Shown here piece after piece: positions 1 through 6,151 of a stretch of 7,071 bases of DNA; position 1 is the stretch's first letter; each line of letters opens with the position of its first letter. The notes beneath the pieces were generated by a model. The model was not told the DNA's origin. It worked only from the letters and a program-made list of their open reading frames with translations, and ran no database searches. Source of the stretch: Armatimonadota bacterium (GTDB lineage Bacteria; Armatimonadota; SYMT01); contig JAJFMS010000167.1 of assembly GCA_020696885.1 (NCBI GenBank), positions 1 through 7,071 on the forward strand, given 5' to 3'. A program made the translations under genes and the position numbers.

Positions 1-1
1 G

Positions 2-2296
2 CTGGCGCGGCCGTACCCGTTCGAGGGTTCCATCGACGCGCCGATCGCTTTCAGCCAGCTCGAAGCGGGCAGTCACGTGATCCGGCTAGAGGCCTTCGAG
101 AAGTCCTACGGGATGACGGGGGTCTACGAGTTCGCATTCGAGCTCGAAGGACCCCAGCCGGCGGATGAGGACGCACCGTCGACCTCCTTCACCGTGACGC
201 GACAGCAAATCATGGTTGCGGACACCACCGAGGAAGTCTACCCCGTGGTAGTCCGCGTGAACGCTCCCTGGGGCTCCCTCTCTAGCGGCGCCACGGTGGG
301 TGCGGACGACCAGGTGCGGCAGGTAGTGGAGTATCGGGGCGCTTACTACGTGGGCGACGAGTCCGGCACGCATCCGGATGTGGGCATCATCCTGCCGGAC
401 TGGCAGGAAGTGGGCGAAGCGCCCTCCGGCGAGACCGGAGGCGGGGGCGGTGCGCCGGCGGCACTGGCGCGGAGGGCGCTGGGGCAGGCCGGCAGCGGCA
501 CCCGTGCCTCTGCCCACGGTGCCTGGTATGACACGCCGCTATTCTTCGCCGGAGAGGTGGCCGGCTTCGCCGAGGGCGGCTTCCAGATGGTCACCGGGAC
601 CATCGACGGGTTGGTAAAGGTGGCGCAGTTTGCCTGGAGCATCCCCGGTCAGGTGATGAAGGTCTACAACTTCTTCAAGACCGAGCAATCCCGGAAGATG
701 TTGATCGAGGGCGCTCAAGTGGTGTCCAGTACCATCAAAGCCGTGCTGGACGTGCTTCGATCCGTCCTGCAGTCAGAGGCGGCGATCATCGAAGACATCC
801 AGGTGGGGAACTGGGCGCAGGACCGCTTGAAAGGTCTCACCAGCATGTTCCGCCAGGGTCTGAAGCTGGCACTGAATTTCTTTGTTGAGTGGGTCGATCA
901 ACAATGGAACCAGTTCCTGGATCTGACTATCTCCGATCCGTTCAAAGCGGGCCAGGCGTCCGGAAAGGTATTGTTCGAGGTCTTCGCCATCTTGCAGCCC
1001 TATGCGAAGGCCGGCAAGCTGGCGAACCTGAAGTGCTTCCAGTTCATGAAGGAGCTGGCGAATTACGACAAGCTTAAGACCTGGCTTAGCAAGTTTGCGA
1101 CGACCGCTGGAGGCGCGGCCCGCCGGTTCGTCGACTTCGTGATTGGCGCGTTGGCGCGAGTTCGCGACTCGTTCCTCACCCGGTTCGGCAAGCTCCCCAC
1201 GATGTGCTTCGTGGCCGGGACCCCGATCTACACCGCGTCCGGCATGCGGCCGATCGAAACGATTCGCGCTGGAGACATGGTCCTCTCGCGCGATCCGGAG
1301 TCCGGTAGACAACACTACCAACCAGTGTTGCAAACGTTCGTCACCCGGCCGGAGGCGCTGTACCACATCCGCTATCGGGTGTCGCAGGCGCGAGAGGTTC
1401 GGTCGCGTTCGGCCGGCCAACAGGCTGCTGCGGCAGAAGGGAGCGACGACCCCGACCCCGACCCAGCAGCCGACGCGGAGATCGTCGGCACTGGTGAGCA
1501 TCCGTTCTGGGTTGTCAATCGCAATGACTTCGTCCCGGCCGCCGAGCTCAAACCGGGGGACCGGCTGCGTCTGGCCACGGGCGGCGAAGCCCGGGTGGTC
1601 TCGATGTCTCGGGAATCGGCCCCGCGCGGCGAGCGGTTCACCACCTACAACTTCGAGGTGGCAGAGTACCACACATACTTCGCCGGCACGGAGAGCGTCT
1701 GGGTTCACAATCACGGGCTGAACTGCGACGTCTTCTTCTCGATCACCCGGCTCTACAAGCGCCTGCTGGCCCGCTGGGGAATCGTCGACGACTGGGAGGT
1801 GTTCCAGTACGCGCTGCAAAAGATCAATAGCAAGCATGGAGGCACGCTCGGCTTACCGGCGCCGTTTGTGCAGATGCTCAAAGACCGCTTTGCCGCGAAT
1901 ATGGGGAACCTCGCCTCCAAGGGGGTTGGCATAGGGCACAGCCCTCGCAGTTACAGATACAGCGACTGGGAGAATAATGCGACGAACGGAATCGCTAAGC
2001 TCAAGTCGGCGGGGCTCCAGGGGCATCACTGGTGGCCGGAGGAGTTGGGGGGCGCGCACGCGGATGGCCTGGTGGTGGCGTTCTGCAACCCGTTCCTCCA
2101 TACCCGGCGTCCCAACGGAGTCCATCCGTTGATGCGTGACTTTTTCAAGAGGCACTTTGGTAAGTCCACGTGGAAGGCCAACAAGGCTGACTTCCTAAAG
2201 TTGAGCTTCCCGCAGCAAAAGGCACTGCTGCAAGAGTTCTACTGGGATTACTTCCAGTTGGCGACACCTGACTTTGTACTTCCGGGCAAGATATGA
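2..2296 (+). CDS. Polymorphic toxin with Hint domain and C-terminal nuclease-like tip (5' partial)
   Basis: The reading frame is open to the left edge, so the GTG at 77 is probably internal and the N-terminus lies outside the window. Seen in order: a beta-rich segment (about 77-400); a Gly/Ala-rich linker (about 430-520); a helical, partly hydrophobic pre-toxin region (about 540-1200); a Hint domain from Cys (1205-1207, in CFVAGTPI) through GD.VLSRD and GEHPFW (His at 1499) to VWVHN (ends 1711); and a tip of about 195 residues containing GHHWWP (2021-2038), LHT (His at 2099) and GVHP (His at 2123). Hint domains of polymorphic toxins cut themselves to release the tip; His rather than Cys/Ser/Thr follows the HN, so cleavage is expected, not splicing. 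The paired His and Trp/Pro motif resembles HNH/AHH-type and SitA-type tips, so a nuclease is inferred but not proven. The next gene overlaps by 4 bases and is the likely immunity gene. An acidic DP-repeat insert sits inside the Hint domain (1445-1480). The secretion route cannot be seen. Confidence 0.85.
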   Translation: MARPYPFEGSIDAPIAFSQLEAGSHVIRLEAFEKSYGMTGVYEFAFELEGPQPADEDAPSTSFTVTRQQIMVADTTEEVYPVVVRVNAPWGSLSSGATVGADDQVRQVVEYRGAYYVGDESGTHPDVGIILPDWQEVGEAPSGETGGGGGAPAALARRALGQAGSGTRASAHGAWYDTPLFFAGEVAGFAEGGFQMVTGTIDGLVKVAQFAWSIPGQVMKVYNFFKTEQSRKMLIEGAQVVSSTIKAVLDVLRSVLQSEAAIIEDIQVGNWAQDRLKGLTSMFRQGLKLALNFFVEWVDQQWNQFLDLTISDPFKAGQASGKVLFEVFAILQPYAKAGKLANLKCFQFMKELANYDKLKTWLSKFATTAGGAARRFVDFVIGALARVRDSFLTRFGKLPTMCFVAGTPIYTASGMRPIETIRAGDMVLSRDPESGRQHYQPVLQTFVTRPEALYHIRYRVSQAREVRSRSAGQQAAAAEGSDDPDPDPAADAEIVGTGEHPFWVVNRNDFVPAAELKPGDRLRLATGGEARVVSMSRESAPRGERFTTYNFEVAEYHTYFAGTESVWVHNHGLNCDVFFSITRLYKRLLARWGIVDDWEVFQYALQKINSKHGGTLGLPAPFVQMLKDRFAANMGNLASKGVGIGHSPRSYRYSDWENNATNGIAKLKSAGLQGHHWWPEELGGAHADGLVVAFCNPFLHTRRPNGVHPLMRDFFKRHFGKSTWKANKADFLKLSFPQQKALLQEFYWDYFQLATPDFVLPGKI

Positions 2297-3219
2297 AGAC
2301 TGAAGTCAACGTCCAGTTTCGACTTGGAGCCGCCGAAGTCAAAGGAGCACTCCCGCCACCGCTGCACTTCCTTCGTTCCGCGGTGCGGGAAGGAATGAGG
2401 GGGCAGTCCTATGCCGTGTCGGCTATCGATCCACAGTTACTGGACCCACTAATCGCCTGGGGCCGCGTGCAGGAAGAAGGCAAGTCTCGCGTCCGGCTGC
2501 TGCGCATCAACGAGAAGTGGGAGATCGCCGATCTTGCGGGACTGCGCGCGGTCGAGTTACACGCTTCGGACGAGATGGATGACACGCTCCATCCCACGAA
2601 CTTTGCCAAGGCGCTCCAGGCAAAGTGGGACTGCTCGGAGTGTAAGCGGTCCTGTTGGACGCAGGTCGAAGACCTGGAATTCCGACCGAAGCGCGCGATC
2701 GATCTCCAGCCTACCGAGCTGGGCGGATGGTTGGTCTCATCTCGGGCTCGGCAGGTGCTGGGGCCGGACGGTCTGACGACGCGGGACCTACACTCGAAGA
2801 GTGATTGGCAGCAGTTGGAGGTGACCGATCGCTTTGGGGTCGACCTGGATCGCTCTCCGCTTTGCCTGAGTGCATCTTGCGAGGTCTGCGGTCGGCCGCA
2901 AAGACTCCACCGGAACGACCTGGTGGAGGGAGAGCATGTGGGTTGTCCCGACATCACCATCAGCAGGGACATGCCGCTGGTGATCTCCCCGCCAACTCGG
3001 CCCGGCTGGACGATCGCTGCGTCGGACCAGGAGTTCGGCTCGTTCACTCGCCTACCTGCGGAGAAGACCCACCAGGCCGGGGAACCGATCAAGCTCGAAC
3101 GACAGCACCTCACCGGAATGTACCCCAAGCGCGAGTACATCGTGTCGATCGACACCGCGCAGCGTCTCGCGGCAAACCGGATCCGGGGTATCGCGTTTCG
3201 CCCCGTGGTGATTGTGTGA
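2293..3219 (+). CDS. Probable immunity protein, double-CXXC family (SitI-like)
   Basis: This 308-residue protein starts at the ATG that overlaps the toxin stop (ATGA, 2293-2296). No good ribosome binding site precedes it, so translational coupling to the toxin gene is likely. There is no signal peptide or membrane segment, so it should act in the cytoplasm. Two Cys clusters are seen: CSECKRSC (Cys114, 117, 121) and CEVCG (Cys196, 199), with Cys191 and Cys218 nearby, giving a zinc-ribbon-like pair of knuckles. A pair of CXXC(G) motifs is the hallmark of the Myxococcus double-CXXCG paralog family, whose SitI members protect against SitA toxins. The assignment rests on that motif pair and on position directly after a toxin tip; overall similarity was not tested. 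A zinc-binding regulator is the main alternative. The 5' end shares the lower GC of the toxin tip. Confidence 0.7.
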   Translation: MKTEVNVQFRLGAAEVKGALPPPLHFLRSAVREGMRGQSYAVSAIDPQLLDPLIAWGRVQEEGKSRVRLLRINEKWEIADLAGLRAVELHASDEMDDTLHPTNFAKALQAKWDCSECKRSCWTQVEDLEFRPKRAIDLQPTELGGWLVSSRARQVLGPDGLTTRDLHSKSDWQQLEVTDRFGVDLDRSPLCLSASCEVCGRPQRLHRNDLVEGEHVGCPDITISRDMPLVISPPTRPGWTIAASDQEFGSFTRLPAEKTHQAGEPIKLERQHLTGMYPKREYIVSIDTAQRLAANRIRGIAFRPVVIV

Positions 3220-3294
3220 CGCGGAGGACAGCGCACACGACTGCGCGGAACGTTGATGCCGGTCCCCACGGAAGATTAGTCAGAGAGAAGTAAC

Positions 3295-4119
3295 GTGAAT
3301 ATTCTACGATCGCTAGGGCTCGCAGCCGTTTCCGCTGGACTGTTGCTCTCCTGTGGCGCCAGCCATGCCGCGCCCAGAAAGCCGAAGCGGGCGGCCAGCA
3401 AGCCCAAGACCTCCGCCAAAGCAGCCGTCAAGCCGGATGCAGCCCCGGCCAAGCCCGCGGACGATCCCCGCTGGGAGCAGCACCCGGTGCTGAAGCGCCT
3501 CAAGGAGCTGCGGGACGCCAAGGTCTCCGCGGTGGAGCGCGCGCGCCTGGGACAGCGCCTCTATCGGGACGAGATGGTCAATCCCACCCCGCGCGTCCCT
3601 CCCTATACGGACTACCTGACCCACGACTACGTAATGGCGCAGATCACAAAGCGCCTCGCGGAACTCGATACGGACGTGCCCACGATGAAGACCGCCTGGG
3701 AAGGCGCGAACCCCGGGCACGTGAAGGACAGCCTCACCCTCTTCCTCGCGCTGAAAGGGCAGCCGGGAATGAAGGAGGGCATCGTAAAGCTCCTGGAAGA
3801 TCGCGGAAACCTGATGCGCCTGCGCGAACTGGCCGCCACGGTGCTGGGCACCCTCGCGATCACGGACTTCGACTCGAAAGCGGGGGACGTGCTCGCCAAG
3901 GTCATCCGGGAGGACAACCAGTCGCAATATCGCGTGGTGGCTCCTACCGCGGACAACCCGGAGGAAACCGTGTTCGTGATGTTCCCCGTTCGCCGGGCTG
4001 CCGCGGACGCCATCAAGGAGATGGATAAGAAGGGCCTCCTGCTGGCCAGCTACGTCACCCGGGCCGCCGAGACTGTCCAGGTCGAGGTGAAGCTCGAAAA
4101 GCCCCGCAAGAGCAACTGA
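3295..4119 (+). CDS. Exported protein of unknown function, first of a tandem paralog pair
   Basis: The GTG start is preceded by a purine-rich GAGAGAAG (3283-3290) four bases upstream. The first 25 or so residues form a signal peptide (MNILRSL, then a hydrophobic run). Two exits are possible: a lipobox-like LLSC that would make a lipoprotein, or signal peptidase I cleavage after SHA. A Lys/Pro/Ala-rich linker follows (about residues 27-60), as in many cell-envelope proteins. The rest is a mostly helical domain with blocks PTPR.PPYT..THDYV (about 97-115), LRLRELAA..LG..AI-type (about 173-190), FPVRRAAADAI (about 231-243) and SYVTRAAE (about 251-259). These blocks recur in the next gene. The helical layout recalls HEAT-like repeats, but no repeat period was established. 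I do not recognise the family and assign no function. It lies 75 bases after the immunity gene. Confidence 0.8.
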   Translation: MNILRSLGLAAVSAGLLLSCGASHAAPRKPKRAASKPKTSAKAAVKPDAAPAKPADDPRWEQHPVLKRLKELRDAKVSAVERARLGQRLYRDEMVNPTPRVPPYTDYLTHDYVMAQITKRLAELDTDVPTMKTAWEGANPGHVKDSLTLFLALKGQPGMKEGIVKLLEDRGNLMRLRELAATVLGTLAITDFDSKAGDVLAKVIREDNQSQYRVVAPTADNPEETVFVMFPVRRAAADAIKEMDKKGLLLASYVTRAAETVQVEVKLEKPRKSN

Positions 4120-4123
4120 CGTC

Positions 4124-4933
4124 GTGTCGGCACCAGGCACGAACGTGCGTCGCTCCGTCTTCATTCTGGGGTGCTGCGGTATGCTCGCGGCCCCGGTCAT
4201 CGGGCTACCCGGGACGACGCGACCGGCGGCTGCCGCCGAAGAGCCCTTGGCGGGGTTCGACCTGGCGCGCCTGGCGAAGCTCGATGACCCCAAGCTCACG
4301 CCTTCGCGCCGCGCGGAGTTGGGGCTCACGCTCCTGGGGGACGAGATCGCCGCGCCCACCCCGCGTCCCGGCCCTCCGTACACCGGTTTCAAGACGCACG
4401 ATTACGTCCTGGCGCGCATCATTCGGAAGCTGGTGGCGACGGAGACCGACCGGGATCTGCTGCGGAAGCGGCGGGAGACCGAGGCCCCGGGCGAACTGCG
4501 AGACTGCCTGACGCTCTACCTGATGCTGGATGCGCCCACACCACCGGCGGCTAGCAAGACAGCGGCCACTGACAAGGGGAGCGACAAGCCGGTAGGCCCC
4601 ACCGCGCTGGCGAAACAGCAGCGGGATGAGGTGACGGCTTACCTCCAGGACGTGAAGCATCCGCTGCGGCTGCGCGAGCTGGCGGCCGAAGCGCTGGGCG
4701 TCTATGCAATTCGCGAGCGGGACCCGTCGGTGGGTGAGACCCTGGCGTTCATCGCGCGGCGCGATCCGCACTCCAGCCGGCGAGAAACACCGACCGGATT
4801 TGTGACTGTCTACCCGGTGAAGCGCGCCGCCGCCACGGCGATCGGCAAGATGATGAAGAGCAAGCTCTCCCTGCCGAGCTACGTGACCGGCGCTGCGGAA
4901 GCCGGCTACGAGGTCCAGCCTCGGCGACCCTAG
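4124..4933 (+). CDS. Exported protein of unknown function, second of a tandem paralog pair
   Basis: It begins 4 bases after the previous stop, so the two genes are almost certainly cotranscribed. The GTG at 4124 gives 269 residues. A GTG at 4145 is an alternative: it has an AGG 7 bases upstream and yields a more typical signal peptide (MRRSVFILGCCGMLAAPVIG) with likely cleavage near the AAAA-EEP segment. The mature part repeats the blocks of the upstream protein: PTPRPGPPYT..KTHDYV (about residues 79-95), LRLRELAAEALGVYAI (about 181-196), YPVKRAAATAI (about 229-240) and LPSYVTGAAE (about 250-259). Differences are the lack of the Lys/Pro/Ala linker and an extra polar stretch of about 25 residues (around 4540-4620) before the LRLREL block. 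The function is unknown. A periplasmic or surface location is inferred from the signal peptide. Confidence 0.78.
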   Translation: MSAPGTNVRRSVFILGCCGMLAAPVIGLPGTTRPAAAAEEPLAGFDLARLAKLDDPKLTPSRRAELGLTLLGDEIAAPTPRPGPPYTGFKTHDYVLARIIRKLVATETDRDLLRKRRETEAPGELRDCLTLYLMLDAPTPPAASKTAATDKGSDKPVGPTALAKQQRDEVTAYLQDVKHPLRLRELAAEALGVYAIRERDPSVGETLAFIARRDPHSSRRETPTGFVTVYPVKRAAATAIGKMMKSKLSLPSYVTGAAEAGYEVQPRRP

Positions 4934-5015
4934 CGAGCGGACGCAGGTACCCGGATCGCGGGCCTCGCATCGCAACTTGTAGCCACGCACCCGCCCGACG
5001 TGACACACTTCGCTC

Positions 5016-5021
5016 GGAGGG
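5016..5021 (+). promoter_or_regulatory. Strong ribosome binding site of the S51 peptidase gene
   Basis: GGAGGG lies 5 bases before the ATG at 5027. It is the best Shine-Dalgarno match seen in the window and selects this ATG over the in-frame GTG at 5000, which has no such site. Confidence 0.8.
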
Positions 5022-5026
5022 ATGCG

Positions 5027-5794
5027 ATGAGCGAGCGTCAGATCGTTGCTTTTGGCGGGCTGCGGGCCACCCCCGGCCGCGTACACCCGATCGTCGACTA
5101 CGTGCTGGATCTCACCGGCAAGCCGCGGGCGCGGGTGGCGATCATCCCCACGGCCACCGGGGATGCGCCGGACCGTCTCCAGGCACTCTACGACCGGCTC
5201 CCTGCGGACCGGGCCGAGCGGTCACACCTGGCCCTGTTCAACCGGAGCATCGCGGACCTCCGCGGCTACCTGCTCAGCCAGGACGTCATCTGGGTGGGCG
5301 GGGGCAATACCGTGAACATGCTGGCCATCTGGCGGGCGCATGGGGTGGACCTCGCCCTGCGCGAGGCGTGGGAGGCCGGGGTCGTCCTGGCCGGCGGCAG
5401 CGCGGGCTCGCTCTGCTGGTTCGAGGGCGGGACCACGGACTCGTTCAACCTGTTCGAGCTGGCCCCGATCCGCGACGGCCTGAGGTTCCTGGCCGGCACG
5501 CACTGCCCACACTACGACGGCGAGGCCCAGCGGCGCCCGCTCTACCACCGCCTGATCTCCGAGGGCCTGCCCGGAGGCATCGCCGTTGATGAGGATGCCG
5601 CCGCGCATTTCGTGGGTACCGAGCTAAAGCACGTGGTCTCCTCACGGACCGGAGCCGGAGCCTACCGCGTGGAGCCCGGGCCTGAAGGCGCCGTGGAAAC
5701 TCCCCTCCCTCACAGCCTGCTTCCGGCGGGGCGACTGCTCCCCTGGACCTGCGTGCCGGGCGTCACCCACCAAAACGACGCTTTCACAGCCTGA
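5027..5794 (+). CDS. Peptidase E / cyanophycinase-like protein (peptidase family S51)
   Basis: The protein has 255 residues, a size typical of S51 enzymes, and no signal peptide, so it is likely cytoplasmic. Visible landmarks are a Rossmann-like start (RQIVAFGG), the P-T-A-T-G-D loop after strand ARVAIIPTA, VGGGNT.NML (residues 90-98), the nucleophile elbow GGSAGS with Ser125, Asp138 in TTDSFN, and His162 in CPHYDG. Their spacing parallels the Ser-Asp-His set of Salmonella dipeptidase E (120, 135, 157), so a working serine peptidase is likely. Family members cut Asp-X dipeptides or beta-linked Asp-Arg from cyanophycin. The GSAGS.CWFEGGTTDSF segment looks more like the peptidase E branch of bacterial genomes without cyanophycin synthetase, and no such synthetase is seen here. 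The substrate is therefore open. It is separated by 93 bases from the paralog pair and may have its own promoter. Confidence 0.9.
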   Translation: MSERQIVAFGGLRATPGRVHPIVDYVLDLTGKPRARVAIIPTATGDAPDRLQALYDRLPADRAERSHLALFNRSIADLRGYLLSQDVIWVGGGNTVNMLAIWRAHGVDLALREAWEAGVVLAGGSAGSLCWFEGGTTDSFNLFELAPIRDGLRFLAGTHCPHYDGEAQRRPLYHRLISEGLPGGIAVDEDAAAHFVGTELKHVVSSRTGAGAYRVEPGPEGAVETPLPHSLLPAGRLLPWTCVPGVTHQNDAFTA

Positions 5795-5802
5795 CGGCGC
5801 CC

Positions 5803-5818
5803 GCAACCGAGCGGTTGC
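5803..5818 (+). terminator. Hairpin just after the S51 gene, possible terminator
   Basis: GCAACC (5803-5808) pairs with GGTTGC (5813-5818) around GAGC, starting 9 bases after the stop codon; a G-C pair can extend it to 7 bp. No T-run follows, so this is not a classical intrinsic terminator. It may be a U-less terminator or a 3'-end stabiliser. Its right arm overlaps an alternative 8-bp stem (5816-5823 with 5836-5843). Confidence 0.3.
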
Positions 5819-5949
5819 CCGGAGTCCCGGAGGCATCCGGGCAGCACCTACCGGAGACGGAGACTACAACCGCGAAGCCGTGCCCGGATGGCCCGAGACT
5901 GCCCTGGACTCCCCGACTTGCCGGGTGGTGGGTGGGCCAGCCGATGCCC

Positions 5950-6068
5950 GGCAGGCCGTAAACGACCTGCCTATCTGACCGAACGCCCCACCAGGGGCCT
6001 GGTGGCAGCCAACGGGAGGCCCGTTTACGGGCGTTCGGTCGAGTAGCCCGGTCCGTTCACGGCCGGGC
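5950..6068 (+). ncRNA. Candidate structured RNA with pseudoknot potential
   Basis: Pairings found by eye: (1) GGCAGG 5950-5955 with CCTGCC 5966-5971, loop of 10 bases; (2) an 18-position helix, 5971-5988 with 6029-6046, of which 12 bp are perfect (5977-5988 with 6029-6040) and the outer six give three Watson-Crick pairs, two U-G pairs and one C-A mismatch; (3) inside it CCACCAGG 5988-5995 with CCTGGTGG 5998-6005; (4) GCCCGG+CCG 6046-6055 with CGG+CCGGGC 6060-6068, one T bulged, loop TTCA. The loop of (1), CCGTAAACG at 5956-5964, is complementary to CGTTTACGG at 6022-6030, crossing helix (2) as a pseudoknot; at least 7 bp could coexist with it. The two U-G pairs work only in a + strand transcript. 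It may be an independent RNA or part of the S51 gene's 3' end. No promoter was identified and no known RNA family is recognised. Confidence 0.35.
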
Positions 6069-6125
6069 GGGTCTGGGACTGAATCGTGCTCCTGCGGCCC
6101 CCGAGATCCCCGCGAGCACCCGTCA

Positions 6126-6137
6126 CCCGGCGCCGGG
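6126..6137 (-). terminator. Perfect palindrome downstream of the cytochrome-like gene
   Basis: CCCGGCGCCGGG is a 12-base perfect palindrome 14 bases past the stop of the - strand gene. It can form a 5-bp hairpin but is not followed by a T-run in either direction. A weak terminator is possible; chance in GC-rich DNA is the alternative. Confidence 0.2.
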
Positions 6138-6151
6138 ATGGCACAGCCTCG

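Larger units (their letters stand above)
5795..6151. other. Gene-free interval between convergent genes, rich in inverted repeats
   Basis: No convincing protein gene is present in these 357 bases; the short open frame across 6025-6210 on the - strand has no start signal or recognisable content. The interval holds several inverted repeats. Those not listed separately are TGCCCGGA at 5816-5823 with TCCGGGCA at 5836-5843, and TGGCCC at 5889-5894 with GGGCCA at 5934-5939, the latter enclosing CCCG 5912-5915 with CGGG 5922-5925. TGCCCGG occurs three times (5816, 5881, 5945). GC-rich DNA forms such pairings by chance, so only the longer ones deserve weight. Confidence 0.7.

Noticed and set aside
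1205..1711. Splicing intein
   Set aside because: The domain ends HN followed by His, not Cys, Ser or Thr, and sits directly before a toxin tip. Autocleavage by a toxin Hint domain explains it better.
773..1837. 354-codon open frame on the - strand opposite the toxin gene
   Set aside because: It lies wholly inside the well-supported toxin frame, its translation shows no recognisable domain, and long antisense frames are expected in GC-rich DNA.
3253..3281. Possible promoter (TTGATG, then TTAGTC at a 17-base spacing) before the first paralog
   Set aside because: The -10-like hexamer is poor, and such matches occur by chance; the gene could equally be read from the upstream operon.
3313..4392. 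359-codon open frame on the - strand opposite the paralog pair
   Set aside because: Its translation is Arg/Gly/His-rich without motifs, and it overlaps two + strand genes supported by signal peptides and mutual similarity.
5000..5026. Upstream GTG start for the S51 gene
   Set aside because: It has no ribosome binding site, while the ATG at 5027 has GGAGGG at ideal spacing and gives a normal family N-terminus.
5977..6040. Miniature transposable element with 12-bp terminal inverted repeats
   Set aside because: No target-site duplication flanks it, and the helix extends outward with U-G pairs and nests further stems, which fits RNA structure better. A multi-copy search of the genome would settle it.
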